Assembly: GCA_023268255.1 (NCBI GenBank)
Contig: JALNJX010000006.1
Coordinates: 1-64,000 of the forward strand
Direction of reading: 5' to 3'
From: Candidatus Wolframiiraptor sinensis
Lineage (GTDB): Archaea; Thermoproteota; Nitrososphaeria_A; Caldarchaeales; Wolframiiraptoraceae
Length of the DNA stretch: 64,000 nt
The notes below the pieces were generated by a model, which saw only the letters and a program-made list of their open reading frames with translations, ran no database searches and was not told the origin of the DNA. This document shows, in pieces, positions 35,969 through 43,844 of this stretch; position 1 is the stretch's first letter; each line of letters opens with the position of its first letter. The translations under genes and the position numbers were made by a program.

Positions 35969-36256
35969 CTAGAAGATACCCGAGAAGCCCGAGAGCATCT
36001 TCTCGTCCTCGCTTCTCAAAATCCTCAAAACCTCCTCCTTCTCCTCGCCTTTAACCTCTACCGCGAGGTCTTTGGCCAGTTCGAGAGCGCGCCCGCACTG
36101 CTCCTCGCTCCCGATTACTCGTATGTAGACGCCGCTCTTCCCGAGGATCCCGGCATCCCGGGAGATCACGTTGGCCCTGGATACTAGGTCATCCTTCAGC
36201 AGCATGTTCATGAGCTTCTCACCGGCATCCTTCTCGGCGTAAAGGACGAGCTCCAT
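35969..36256 (-). CDS. Small hypothetical protein in the GPN operon
   Basis: 95 residues, alpha/beta, no membrane segment. It starts MELVLYAEKDAGEKLMNMLL and has SGVYIRVIGSEEQCGRALELA, a pattern suggesting a ferredoxin-like fold, but I recognise no family. It lies 12 bases after the zinc-ribbon gene and 43 before the GPN GTPase, so it is probably co-transcribed with both. Confidence 0.7.
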   Translation of the reverse strand: MELVLYAEKDAGEKLMNMLLKDDLVSRANVISRDAGILGKSGVYIRVIGSEEQCGRALELAKDLAVEVKGEEKEEVLRILRSEDEKMLSGFSGIF

Positions 36257-36268
36257 GTCATCACCCTC

Positions 36269-36475
36269 TTATTTCTTGGATGAGGTCCACCATTCTAGGT
36301 ATTCGGCATATTTCCTCCTCTTCTTCTCCTCCGCTTCTAAGCCCGCCTCGATGCCCCTTCTCGCATCAGCTATCAGATCCTGAGGGGTGTAGATGAGCCC
36401 GCAGCCCGGGCAAACGTAGGAGCGCGTATTTCGGTCGTAGATGATCTTCGCCCCGCACTCGCGACAGTAGGGCAA
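36269..36475 (-). CDS. Small zinc-ribbon protein
   Basis: 68 residues. One four-cysteine ribbon (C4, C7, C22, C25: CRECG ... CPGCG) is followed by a charged helix to the C-terminus. It resembles the zinc ribbons of transcription or ribosome-associated proteins but cannot be placed further. It is the first gene of the leftward GPN operon. Confidence 0.75.
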   Translation of the reverse strand: MPYCRECGAKIIYDRNTRSYVCPGCGLIYTPQDLIADARRGIEAGLEAEEKKRRKYAEYLEWWTSSKK

Positions 36476-36504
36476 CCCTGGATCGTCCCTCGCTTAAATC
36501 GCGC

Positions 36505-36518
36505 AGCTATTAAACTTT
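36505..36518 (-). promoter_or_regulatory. TATA box of the zinc ribbon - GPN operon
   Basis: CTAAAGTTTAATAG on the minus strand is centred about 37 bases before the ATG at 36475. Confidence 0.4.
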
Positions 36519-36534
36519 AGGGGACGTAGAATTA

Positions 36535-36668
36535 AGGGAAAAGAGGGGTGGTAGGAGGGGAGGGGCACTTGGACAGCCCTTCACCCGCATGAAGTATTGC
36601 ATCACTCCCATGCGGAGCAAGTAATAGCTGATTACGGGCCTCATTAGGGCTTTTATCCTGCCCCTCCG
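36535..36668 (-). repeat. Dispersed repeat, copy 2
   Basis: On the minus strand this copy reads GGGGCAGGATAAAAGCCCTA, then GCTCCGCATGGGAGTGATGC, GGGTGAAGGGCTGTCCAA and GTGCCCCTCCCC, and ends CCTCTTTTCCCTT. It matches copy 3 (55334-55482) over its full length and copy 1 (24709-24795) over the right half. One frame is kept in all three copies over the core (AGEGLSKCPS), hinting that it was once the tail of a protein. Confidence 0.7.
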
Positions 36669-36778
36669 CCCGCGATAGCCTCATTATAGGTCTTCAGAAT
36701 TCCCAGTAACCTCCCGGGGACCGGAGGAGATTTATACGGGCTTGAGGATTATCTGTGGATTGACGCTTTGGGTGGATG

Positions 36779-37071
36779 TCATAGTGTTAGGAGGGTTTTC
36801 GCGCCCATTATTCTGCCCTCGGAGTCCCCTGACCGCTGAGGATGAGCTTGCGTCCGGCGCTCCTTAATGCCTGGAGGGCTGGCTGGGAGACGATGTAGTA
36901 TGTGTTTGGCTGGGGCTCCGGTAGCCCCTCGACCTCGCCGTATTCCACGCGGTTTATGGGTATGCCTCCAATCCTGGCGACCCGTCCACTGGGGGGTATG
37001 GATAATATGCCTCGATCCGTATAAATGGTTATCTCGTGGAGGGTGAGATTAACGAGCCTCACGCCCTCCAC
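36779..37071 (-). pseudogene. GRIIG-type small protein, C-terminus frameshifted
   Basis: The open frame from GTG at 37071 encodes VNLTLHEITIYTDRGILSIPP, VEYGEVEGLPEPQPNTYYIVS and QALRSAGRKLILS, then stops at 36808. This matches a small family seen in archaea and mobile elements. The expected family ending (DSEGRIMGAKTLLTL, stop at 36779-36781) lies in a different frame just beyond. The break is near 36826-36829, a run of four C where the related copy at 287-289 has three. The product would lack its conserved tail. A TATA box is present, so it may still be transcribed. Confidence 0.6.
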
Positions 37072-37105
37072 GACCCAGCCCCTGAAAGCCGATGAAAATG
37101 GCCGA

Positions 37106-37133
37106 GATTATAAGGCTTCATGGACGCAAAGGA
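37106..37133 (-). promoter_or_regulatory. Promoter of the GRIIG-type gene, repeated at 5-33
   Basis: GCCTTATAATCTC on the minus strand is centred about 43 bases before the GTG at 37071. The surrounding 28 bases are nearly identical to the left edge of the window, so promoter and gene appear to have been duplicated together. Confidence 0.5.
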
Positions 37134-37195
37134 AAAATGGTTCGCGACGACATTTCATCGCCAAGCATACTCGGCCCATGTGAGGTAATAATTCC

Positions 37196-37216
37196 TAAAA
37201 ACTATAAACTATTTTA
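37196..37216 (+). promoter_or_regulatory. Promoter of the proteasome-exosome run
   Basis: AAAACTATAAACTATTTTAG precedes the psmA ATG (37255) by about 50 bases. A GGAGGAG ribosome binding site is at 37243-37249. Confidence 0.5.
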
Positions 37217-37254
37217 GGGCGCTCGCATCCGTTTTTAACCTTGGAGGAGTAGGA

Positions 37255-37995
37255 ATGGCTCTTGGGATTGCAGGGGCTTATGATAGGGCTATAACAGTCT
37301 TCTCTCCGCAAGGTAGGCTTTACCAGGTCGAGTATGCTCTCGAGACCGTTAGAGCGGGCTCCACGGCGATGGCAATAGCCTGCGATGAGGGCTGTGTTCT
37401 AGCGGTCGAGGAGAGAATGCACACGAGGCTCCAGAACATCAACTACTCTTGGAAGCTCTTTCAGATAGACGATCACATAGGCGCCGTCGCGGCTGGCCTC
37501 AACTCGGATGCCAGGGTCCTCGTTGACACCGCCAGGATCAGGGCGCAGATTCTCAGGCTCACGTATGACGAGGTGCCGACGGTCGAGGCCATCACCAAGC
37601 ACATCGGGGACGTCATGCAGATGTATACGCAGCATGCGGGCGTCAGGCCCTTCGGCGTCGCCCTCCTCTTCGCGGGAGTCGATGAGACGGGCCCGAGAGT
37701 ATTCTACACGGAGCCAAGCGGCATGGTTCTCGAGTATGATGCGTGGTCGATCGGGAGGGGCTCCGAGAAGGTTAGGGAGATCCTCGAAGTGGATTATAAG
37801 CGGGCTATGAGCCTCGAGGAGGCCGTGAACATCGCGATCAAATGCCTGGTGGAATCCGCCGAGAAGATCGATGCTAACTGGACGGTGAGGCTCGCGACCA
37901 TTCCTACATCAACGAGGAAATTTACGCTAATGCCCCACGAGAAGTTGAAAAGCATACTGGAGCCTATGATTAAGAAGAGGCTTGGAGAGGGCTAG
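37255..37995 (+). CDS. psmA: Proteasome alpha subunit
   Basis: 246 residues. YDRAITVFSPQGRLYQVEYALE is the alpha-subunit signature and TDARVLVD-like stretch SDARVLVDTARIRAQ follows. It forms the outer rings of the 20S proteasome and the gate. No beta subunit gene is in this window. It starts the rightward block that continues with SBDS and the exosome, a conserved archaeal order. Confidence 0.97.
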   Translation: MALGIAGAYDRAITVFSPQGRLYQVEYALETVRAGSTAMAIACDEGCVLAVEERMHTRLQNINYSWKLFQIDDHIGAVAAGLNSDARVLVDTARIRAQILRLTYDEVPTVEAITKHIGDVMQMYTQHAGVRPFGVALLFAGVDETGPRVFYTEPSGMVLEYDAWSIGRGSEKVREILEVDYKRAMSLEEAVNIAIKCLVESAEKIDANWTVRLATIPTSTRKFTLMPHEKLKSILEPMIKKRLGEG

Positions 37996-38000
37996 GAAAG

Positions 38001-38011
38001 GCATTTTAAAC
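38001..38011 (+). promoter_or_regulatory. TATA-like box before SBDS
   Basis: GCATTTTAAAC is centred about 37 bases before the GTG at 38043, so the SBDS-exosome genes may have an internal promoter. Confidence 0.4.
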
Positions 38012-38042
38012 CCCAGCGCCCGCTTCTCGTGGGGCGGGATCT

Positions 38043-38735
38043 GTGTCCAAAAGCTATACGATCGCAAGGCTTGAAAAGCATGGCGAGACATTCGAGATTC
38101 TCGTCGATCCGGATAATGCCCTGAAGTATAAGATGGGCGAGAAGATGCCAATATCGAAGATCCTAGTTTATGAGGAGGTTTACAAGGACGCGAAAAAGGG
38201 TATTCGGGTCAGGGAGGAGGTTCTCAAGAAGACTTTCGGCACCACGGATCCCGTGAAGATCGCTGAGAGGATCTTGGAGGAGGGCACGATCCAGATAACC
38301 GCCGAGCAGAGGAGGAGGCTCATAGAGGAGAAGAAGAAGCAGATAATAGACCTGATAGCGAAGAACGCGATAGATCCTAGGACGAATCTCCCGCATCCGC
38401 CCCAGCGGATAGAGCTGGCGATGGAGGAAGCCGGAGTCCAGATAGATCCCTTCAAGGACGCGAAGGAGCAGGCTCTTAAGATAATCGAGAAGCTCAGACC
38501 CATAATCCCGATCAAGACCGGAATCCTAAAGTTTAAGATCCGGCTTCCGGCCGACGTGGCCGCGCGCGGCTATAGCGTGATCAAGAACATGGGCAAGGTA
38601 ATCCGCGAGCAGTGGGGCGGAGATGGTAGCTGGACCGGAGTAGTCGAGGTTCCCACTGGGATTCACATAGACCTAATAGACAGGCTGAACAAGATCACCT
38701 CCGGCAGGGTCGAGGTAACGCAGTTTGAGGGGTGA
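38043..38735 (+). CDS. sbds: Ribosome maturation protein SBDS (Sdo1)
   Basis: 230 residues. Three-domain SBDS: IARLEKHGETFEILVDPDNALKYK at the N-terminus, then GTIQITAEQRRRLIEEKKKQIIDLIAKNAIDP, and a C-terminal ferredoxin-like domain with RLPADVAARGYSVIKN. It helps release the anti-association factor aIF6 from the large subunit. The start is GTG. It precedes the exosome genes, as in many archaea. Confidence 0.95.
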   Translation: MSKSYTIARLEKHGETFEILVDPDNALKYKMGEKMPISKILVYEEVYKDAKKGIRVREEVLKKTFGTTDPVKIAERILEEGTIQITAEQRRRLIEEKKKQIIDLIAKNAIDPRTNLPHPPQRIELAMEEAGVQIDPFKDAKEQALKIIEKLRPIIPIKTGILKFKIRLPADVAARGYSVIKNMGKVIREQWGGDGSWTGVVEVPTGIHIDLIDRLNKITSGRVEVTQFEG

Positions 38736-38742
38736 GCTGGGG

Positions 38743-39405
38743 ATGCCGATATACTTCACTGAGCATGAGATCGTCGTGCCGGGTCAGCTGCTCTCGGATA
38801 ATGGCAAGCGAAGCGGTGAGGGGACCTATGCTTATGCCGGGAAGATTTATGCCGCGAGGATAGGGTTCGCCTCGATAAGAGGAAATAAGGTGGTTGTCAC
38901 GCCATTCAAGACCGCGTATAAACCGGCTCCCGGAGACTGGGTCGTGGGAATAGTATCAGATGTGAAGCCGAATGGCTTCGAGATCGATCTAGGAAGGCAC
39001 TTGAAGGGGGTAATCAGGATGCCCGACCGGGAGGAGGTGATGAGCATGGGCCTCAATGTCGGCGACGTCGTTTACGTGAGAATTAAGGAGAGCGGGCTCA
39101 GCGGTGTAGCAATAGATAAGCGCAGCCGAATAAGGCGGATCGAAAGCGGCATATTAATCCAGATTCACCCGGCCAAGGTTCCGCGGCTAATCGGCAGGCG
39201 AGGCTCTATGATAAACATGATAAAGAGGATTACGGGCTGCGATATAATAGTCGGAAAGAATGGCCTCATCGTGATTAATGGGCCGTCGCCGGAGGCAGAG
39301 TTCGCGGCGGTTAAGGCAATCAAGATGATAGAGGAGGAAGCTCATACCTCGGGGTTAACGGAGCGTATTGAGAAGCTGTTAAGGGGCCTTATAGGGGAAG
39401 GTTGA
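38743..39405 (+). CDS. rrp4: Exosome RNA-binding subunit Rrp4
   Basis: About 220 residues. The N-terminal domain (IVVPGQLLSDN), S1 domain (GDWVVGIVSDVKPNGFEIDLG) and KH domain (KVPRLIGRRGSMINMIKRITGCDIIVGKNGLIVI) are in the normal order. It caps the Rrp41/Rrp42 ring and feeds RNA into it. I chose ATG at 38743 because GGTGAGCTGGGG lies just ahead; the longer TTG frame overlaps SBDS. Confidence 0.95.
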   Translation: MPIYFTEHEIVVPGQLLSDNGKRSGEGTYAYAGKIYAARIGFASIRGNKVVVTPFKTAYKPAPGDWVVGIVSDVKPNGFEIDLGRHLKGVIRMPDREEVMSMGLNVGDVVYVRIKESGLSGVAIDKRSRIRRIESGILIQIHPAKVPRLIGRRGSMINMIKRITGCDIIVGKNGLIVINGPSPEAEFAAVKAIKMIEEEAHTSGLTERIEKLLRGLIGEG

Positions 39406-39424
39406 AGGATCTCGGCCCGTAAAC

Positions 39425-39436
39425 CCATATATATCG
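39425..39436 (+). promoter_or_regulatory. TATA-like box before rrp41
   Basis: CCATATATATCG lies about 60 bases before the rrp41 ATG (39491) and 20-25 bases before an in-frame TTG (39452). Confidence 0.4.
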
Positions 39437-39490
39437 TGATGCCTGGGATTCTTGGCAGATGCTGATTCAGGGTTGTCGGAGGATTCTGGA

Positions 39491-40222
39491 ATGTCCAGGC
39501 CTGAGCGGCTAATAGATAATAATGGCAGAAGGGTTGATGGAAGGAGACCTGATGAGCTTAGGCCGATAAAAATGGAGATTGGCGTGCTGGATAAGAGCGA
39601 TGGGTCAGCATACGTCGAGTTCGGGGGTACAAAGGTGATCGCGGCGGTCTTCGGCCCGAGAGAAGCCCACCCAAGGCACCTCGCGTTACCCGATAGAGCG
39701 ATCCTAAACTGCAGGTATCACATGACATCATTCAGCGTCGAGGAGCGCAAGCCGCTGGGCATGACGAGGAGAGAGATCGAACTCTCGAAAGTGATTAGGG
39801 AAGCTCTCGAGACCGTGACATTTCTCGAAGAATTTCCGAGAGCAGCGATAGATGTATACGTGGAGGTCATTCAGGCCGATGGAGGGACTAGGACTGCAGG
39901 GCTCACGGCGGCCTCATTGGCCCTGGCGGATGCGGGGATGCCCATGGCCGATCTAATAGCTGCTGTCGCTGTCGGGAAAGTGGATGGCCAGCTCGTGCTA
40001 GACTTATGCGACTTGGAGGACAAATATGGCGAGGCGGATATGCCGGTGGCCATGGCCCCCAGATTCAACTCCATAATCATGCTCCAGCTTAATGGGCGGA
40101 TGTCCGTCGAGGAGTTCAAGAAGGGCCTTGCTCTTGCTCAGAAAGGGATAAGCGAGATCTACCACCTTCAGAGAGAGGCTTTGAAGAAGAAGTTCAGCGA
40201 GCTCGCGCCGAAGGAGGCTTGA
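39491..40222 (+). CDS. rrp41: Exosome catalytic subunit Rrp41
   Basis: 243 residues from ATG at 39491; an in-frame TTG at 39452 would add 13. [21 protein letters not shown] is the start of the RNase PH fold. [18 protein letters not shown] and [15 protein letters not shown] carry the phosphate site and the catalytic Asp region. It degrades or tails RNA 3'-5' in the hexameric ring with Rrp42. The rrp42 gene starts four bases after its stop. Confidence 0.95.
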   Translation: MSRPERLIDNNGRRVDGRRPDELRPIKMEIGVLDKSDGSAYVEFGGTKVIAAVFGPREAHPRHLALPDRAILNCRYHMTSFSVEERKPLGMTRREIELSKVIREALETVTFLEEFPRAAIDVYVEVIQADGGTRTAGLTAASLALADAGMPMADLIAAVAVGKVDGQLVLDLCDLEDKYGEADMPVAMAPRFNSIIMLQLNGRMSVEEFKKGLALAQKGISEIYHLQREALKKKFSELAPKEA

Positions 40223-40226
40223 GAGC

Positions 40227-41063
40227 ATGGCATTCACACCCAAAAAGGATCTAACAGCCAAGATAATGCGGGATAAGATCTACAGCTTACTGCTTCAAGG
40301 TAAGCGGATAGATGGGAGGCGGCCTACGGATCTCAGGCCGATAAAGATCGAGACTGGCTTATTATCGAAGGCGGAGGGGTCAGCCCTCGTCTCGATGGGA
40401 AGCACCAAGATCTTGACCGGGATCAAGGTCGAGGTCGGAGCACCGTTCCCGGATAGGCCCGATGAGGGAACATTCACCGTGAACGCGGAGCTGCTACCGC
40501 TGGCCTCGGCGAGCTTCGAGCCCGGCCCGCCTGATGAGCGGGGAATAGAGCTCGCCAGAGTAGTTGATAGAAGCCTGAGGGAGGGCGGGGTCATAGATCT
40601 CAAGAAGCTCTGCCTAATCGAGGGCGAGAAAGTCTACGTGCTCTTCATAGACATCTACGTGCTCGATTATGATGGAAACTACTTCGATCCATCACTGATC
40701 TCGGCCCTCGCCGCCCTCGCGACCGCCAAGATACCGAGATACGAGATTGTTGATGGCAAGCCCCAGAAGACCGATGAATACTTCAGCCTGGAGCTCAATT
40801 CGCTTCCATTCACGGCGATGGTCGGAGTGATTGGCGAGAAGTTCCTGCTCGATCCGCAGCTCGAGGAGGAGAAGGTTCTGGACGTCTCCCTCGTCGTGGG
40901 CGCCGACGAGAAGGGCGATATAACGTGCGTGCAAAAGAATTCTCCAGGCCAAATACCCATCGAGCTCATGGACAGCATAATCGACGCGGTCATCGAAAAG
41001 ACGGGCGAGATCCGGAGAAAATTCCTCCAAGAAGTTCCGGTAAAGCTCGCCGGCAGGACCTAA
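40227..41063 (+). CDS. rrp42: Exosome subunit Rrp42
   Basis: 278 residues. RNase PH fold without the catalytic residues: GKRIDGRRPTDLRPIKIETGLL, ALVSMGSTKILTGIKVEVG and FIDIYVLDYDGNYFDPSLISALAAL are diagnostic of Rrp42. It pairs with Rrp41 to shape the RNA-binding and active sites. The order Rrp4-Rrp41-Rrp42-L37Ae is conserved. Confidence 0.95.
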   Translation: MAFTPKKDLTAKIMRDKIYSLLLQGKRIDGRRPTDLRPIKIETGLLSKAEGSALVSMGSTKILTGIKVEVGAPFPDRPDEGTFTVNAELLPLASASFEPGPPDERGIELARVVDRSLREGGVIDLKKLCLIEGEKVYVLFIDIYVLDYDGNYFDPSLISALAALATAKIPRYEIVDGKPQKTDEYFSLELNSLPFTAMVGVIGEKFLLDPQLEEEKVLDVSLVVGADEKGDITCVQKNSPGQIPIELMDSIIDAVIEKTGEIRRKFLQEVPVKLAGRT

Positions 41064-41073
41064 AGCTTAAATC
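41064..41073 (+). promoter_or_regulatory. TATA-like box before L37Ae
   Basis: AGCTTAAATC lies about 39 bases before the L37Ae ATG at 41108. GGGAGG and AGAGG motifs follow as possible ribosome binding sites. Confidence 0.35.
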
Positions 41074-41107
41074 CTCAGAGCATCGGGCTTTGGGAGGTAA
41101 AAGAGGA

Positions 41108-41335
41108 ATGCAGGTCGGCAAGATTAAGGGTAACCCGGCAAAGCGCTTTGGGGCCAGATATGGGTCCACGCTCAGGAAGCGCGTCGCTGAGATTGAGCGG
41201 GAGCAGAGGGCCTGGCACATCTGTCCAAACTGCAATCAGCCGAAGGTGAGGAGGGTTGCAGCCGGGATCTGGAGCTGCAGGAAGTGCGGCTACACCTTCG
41301 CGGGAGGAGCCTGGACCCCATTCCCGAAAAAATAG
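41108..41335 (+). CDS. rpl37ae: 50S ribosomal protein L37Ae
   Basis: 75 residues from ATG at 41108. KRFGARYGSTLRKRVAEIE and the zinc ribbon CPNCNQPKVRRVAAGIWSCRKCG are typical. The open frame extends left to 40925, inside rrp42, but that part has no similarity and was dropped. The stop TAG at 41333-41335 lies inside the open frame of the next gene. Confidence 0.93.
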   Translation: MQVGKIKGNPAKRFGARYGSTLRKRVAEIEREQRAWHICPNCNQPKVRRVAAGIWSCRKCGYTFAGGAWTPFPKK

Positions 41336-41612
41336 ATTCGAGGTCGAGGTAATTTTCCATCTCGACGAGCTCGAGGCCGATACGATATACTGGGCGATCC
41401 TCCCCGAGGCGAGGGATATTCCATCAAGGAGAGCCTCTGTGGAGATTGGCCTGGAAGCTGGAGCTCTAATCCTCAGAATATACGCCGCGGATCCCGTCGC
41501 CCTCAGAGCAGCATTAAACTCATTCATGAGATTCATTGACGCGTGCCTGCAATCCCTAAGGAGCCTCGACCTGCTGCAGGGGGAATTCGGAAATCCTTTA
41601 AAACCTGGTTGA
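41256..41612 (+). CDS. pcc1: KEOPS subunit Pcc1-like (copy 1), start uncertain
   Basis: The Pcc1 domain runs from about 41334: RFEVEVIFHLDELEADTIYWA, then PEARDIPSRRASVEIGLEA, ADPVALRAALNSFMRFIDA. Pcc1 dimerises in the KEOPS complex that makes t6A37 in tRNA. The only standard in-frame start is a TTG at 41256, deep inside L37Ae. The family N-terminus should begin around 41328-41336, where no ATG, GTG or TTG exists, so a rare start codon next to the L37Ae stop is likely. A paralogue is at 62007. Prefoldin follows. Confidence 0.8.
   Translation: MQPGSGAAGSAATPSREEPGPHSRKNRFEVEVIFHLDELEADTIYWAILPEARDIPSRRASVEIGLEAGALILRIYAADPVALRAALNSFMRFIDACLQSLRSLDLLQGEFGNPLKPG
41595..41604 (+). promoter_or_regulatory. 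TATA box of prefoldin beta
   Basis: CCTTTAAAAC is centred 27 bases before the ATG at 41627, the spacing expected for a leaderless transcript. It lies inside the end of the pcc1 gene. Confidence 0.5.
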
Positions 41613-41626
41613 ACGGCTTTTTTGAG

Positions 41627-41992
41627 ATGTCCGCTGGTGAGGGAGAGCTTCCTCCAAGCGTTAGGCAGCAGCTCGTCAGGTTTCAGCAGCTTCAGCAGAC
41701 CCTTAACGCCATATTAGTCGAAAAGCAGAGGCTCGAGTTGGAGCTCATGGAAGTGAAGAGCGCGCTCGAGGAGCTCCAGAAGGTGTCAGATGACGCGGCA
41801 ATCTACAAGGCGGTCGGCCCTGTGCTAGTTCAGACGAGCAAGCAGCAGATAGTGGAGGAGCTCACGGAGAGGAAGGAGCTCACCGAGACCAGGCTGAAGC
41901 TTCTGGAGAAGCAGGAGCAGAGGACTAGGGAGCAGCTCGAGAGCCTCCAGAAGGAGTTGAGGCTGGCTCTATCGGGACAGGGTCCTGCCTGA
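41627..41992 (+). CDS. pfdB: Prefoldin beta subunit
   Basis: 121 residues from ATG at 41627. Two long helices flank a beta hairpin (DDAAIYKAVGPVLVQTSKQQIVEEL), the prefoldin beta design; SVRQQLVRFQQLQQTLNAILVEKQRLE is the family N-terminal helix. It holds unfolded proteins for the chaperonin. The frame upstream to 41543 overlaps pcc1 and is unrelated. It overlaps the DHH gene by one base (TGATG). Confidence 0.93.
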   Translation: MSAGEGELPPSVRQQLVRFQQLQQTLNAILVEKQRLELELMEVKSALEELQKVSDDAAIYKAVGPVLVQTSKQQIVEELTERKELTETRLKLLEKQEQRTREQLESLQKELRLALSGQGPA

Positions 41993-43005
41993 TGAGGAGC
42001 GCCGACTTCATAGAGATCATCGCGAAAAAGCTTAGAGAGCTCTCCGGAAAAACGGTCGCTATTCTAACGCATGCCGGGGGCGATCCAGATTCCATCGGGG
42101 CGGCCTACGTTCTCTCGAATATGCTCGAGAAGCTCATGAGCGCTAGAGCGCTTCTCGAGATTCCTGAGGAGCCCTCGACGCATAGCGCCGCTCTCATGGA
42201 AAGGCTCGAGATAAGCTCATCCGAGAACGTAGATGGTGCCGATACCTATCTCGTGCTTGACTGCGGTTCCCCGGAGCAGCTGGGCGATAGCATGCGCTTG
42301 CTCAAATCCGGTAAGCCCGTGCTGGTAATCGACCACCACTCGACGAGCGCCGAAAAGTTCGGTGGAGGAGCTGAAGTCCATGCTATGGAGGAATACTCGT
42401 CGGTCTGCGAGATAATATTTGACCTCGCGGAGCACCTAGGCTATGATCTCTCGATCGAGGAGGCTGAGGCGCTCTTCGCCGGAATATACTATGACACGGC
42501 CAGGCTCTCCCTGGCTGACCATGAAGCTCTCAGAAAAGCCTGCGCTCTCGCCTCGCGCGGAATCAATCCCAGAATGCTTCTCCAAGGCCTCGAGGTAAAG
42601 ATGGATTTATCGGAGCGGGTTGCGAGGATCAAGGCGGCTGCCAGAATGCGCGTGTACAGGGCCGGAGATTGGATCATAGCCGTTAGCAGGCTCAGCAGCT
42701 TCCAAAGCTCGGCGGCCAGGAGTCTCGTGAACCTCGGAGCCCACGTGGCGATTGTCGGCGGAGAATCTGACGAGGGCATCACACTATCCTTCAGGGCCCT
42801 AAACGAATTCATCGACGCAACAGGGATAAATTTGGGCAGGGATATTGCTGCGAGAATTGGAGAGGAATTCGGGGGACATGGAGGTGGACACGCATCAGCC
42901 GCGAAAGCCCTCTGCAAGAGAGGAGGCTTAGAGGAGATCCTGGGAAGGTGCTTGGAACTGATAGGCGAGAGGCTGGGGGGGAGGCTGAGGGAGCTCCAGC
43001 CATAA
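41992..43005 (+). CDS. DHH/DHHA1 family phosphoesterase (NrnA-like)
   Basis: 337 residues. Motifs: LTHAGGDPDSIGAAYVLSN, VLDCGSPEQ, VIDHHSTSAE and the DHHA1 ending GGHGGGHASAAKALCK. Members hydrolyse short oligonucleotides, pAp or cyclic dinucleotides; the substrate here cannot be told. It follows prefoldin in many archaea. Its end overlaps the first ECF ATPase frame by 58 bases. Confidence 0.88.
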   Translation: MRSADFIEIIAKKLRELSGKTVAILTHAGGDPDSIGAAYVLSNMLEKLMSARALLEIPEEPSTHSAALMERLEISSSENVDGADTYLVLDCGSPEQLGDSMRLLKSGKPVLVIDHHSTSAEKFGGGAEVHAMEEYSSVCEIIFDLAEHLGYDLSIEEAEALFAGIYYDTARLSLADHEALRKACALASRGINPRMLLQGLEVKMDLSERVARIKAAARMRVYRAGDWIIAVSRLSSFQSSAARSLVNLGAHVAIVGGESDEGITLSFRALNEFIDATGINLGRDIAARIGEEFGGHGGGHASAAKALCKRGGLEEILGRCLELIGERLGGRLRELQP

Positions 43006-43844
43006 TACACGTCGAGAACCTCTCATTCAGATATTATGGCAGCGAGCAGTATGCTCTCAGGGACGTGAACCTCGTGGTGAGAAGGGGGGAGTTCGTGGTC
43101 CTAGCCGGGAGAAGCGGATGCGGGAAGACGACTCTTCTCCGCTGCCTCAACGGTCTCATACCGAACTTCTACGAGGGCGAGATGCTCGGGAGGGTTTTGG
43201 TGGATGGCATGGATACTCGCTACACGCCGACGCACATCTTATCGCAGGCCGCTGGAATGGTCTTTCAAAATCCCGATAACCAGCTCTTCGCCCTCAGCGT
43301 CGAGGCGGACATAGCTTTTCCGCTCGAGAACTTGGGGTTTCCGAGAGAGATCATTCTGGAGAGAATTAATTGGGCGCTGAAGGCTCTCAAGATAGAAGAT
43401 CTGAGATACAGGTCACCATTCGAGCTCTCGGGAGGCCAGAAGCAGAAGGTGGCCATAGCATCAGTGCTCGCGATGAAGCCGAAGATCCTCCTACTCGATG
43501 AGCCGACGAGCTCCCTAGACCCCGTCTCCGCGAGAAACTTGATAGAATCGATAGTGGAGCTGAATAAGCGCGAGGGTCTCACGATCATAATCTCCGAGCA
43601 TAGGCTCGAGCACCTGCTCCCGCACGCTGATAGGCTGATAGTGATGGATCGCGGAATGATAGTCAGGGATGGAGATCCTAGGAAGATATTGAGGGATGAA
43701 GATCTACTGGTTTACGGGGTCGCTCCCCCGAAGGTCTCGGAGGTCGCGAGATGCGTGAACGCCCATCGAGGATGCCTCAAGTTCGAGGAGATCCCGCTCA
43801 CGGTCCACGAGTTCGTCGAGAAGGTTAGGAGGCTGATCGGATGA
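42948..43844 (+). CDS. ecfA1: ECF transporter ATPase 1 (CbiO/EcfA type)
   Basis: About 298 residues. IIHVENLSFRYYGSEQYALRDVNL, Walker A LAGRSGCGKTTLL, FQNPDNQLFALSVEADIAF, signature LSGGQKQKVAIA and Walker B ILLLDEPTSSLDP are those of energy-coupling factor ATPases. The GTG at 42948 is the only standard start and lies inside the DHH gene; the domain itself begins near 43002 at ATA codons. It pairs with the next gene as the ECF A-A' dimer. No T component is in the window. Confidence 0.88.
   Translation: MLGTDRREAGGEAEGAPAIIHVENLSFRYYGSEQYALRDVNLVVRRGEFVVLAGRSGCGKTTLLRCLNGLIPNFYEGEMLGRVLVDGMDTRYTPTHILSQAAGMVFQNPDNQLFALSVEADIAFPLENLGFPREIILERINWALKALKIEDLRYRSPFELSGGQKQKVAIASVLAMKPKILLLDEPTSSLDPVSARNLIESIVELNKREGLTIIISEHRLEHLLPHADRLIVMDRGMIVRDGDPRKILRDEDLLVYGVAPPKVSEVARCVNAHRGCLKFEEIPLTVHEFVEKVRRLIG

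Larger units (their letters stand above)
36476..36807. other. Gene-poor accessory scar
   Basis: No intact gene is visible in this 332-base stretch. It contains the GPN operon promoter, dispersed repeat copy 2, about 100 bases without recognisable content, and the frameshifted 3' tail of the leftward gene that follows. Confidence 0.5.

Noticed and set aside
40925-41107. N-terminal extension of the L37Ae frame
   Set aside because: It lies entirely inside rrp42 in another frame. L37Ae is normally 70-90 residues and starts near MQVGKIKG.
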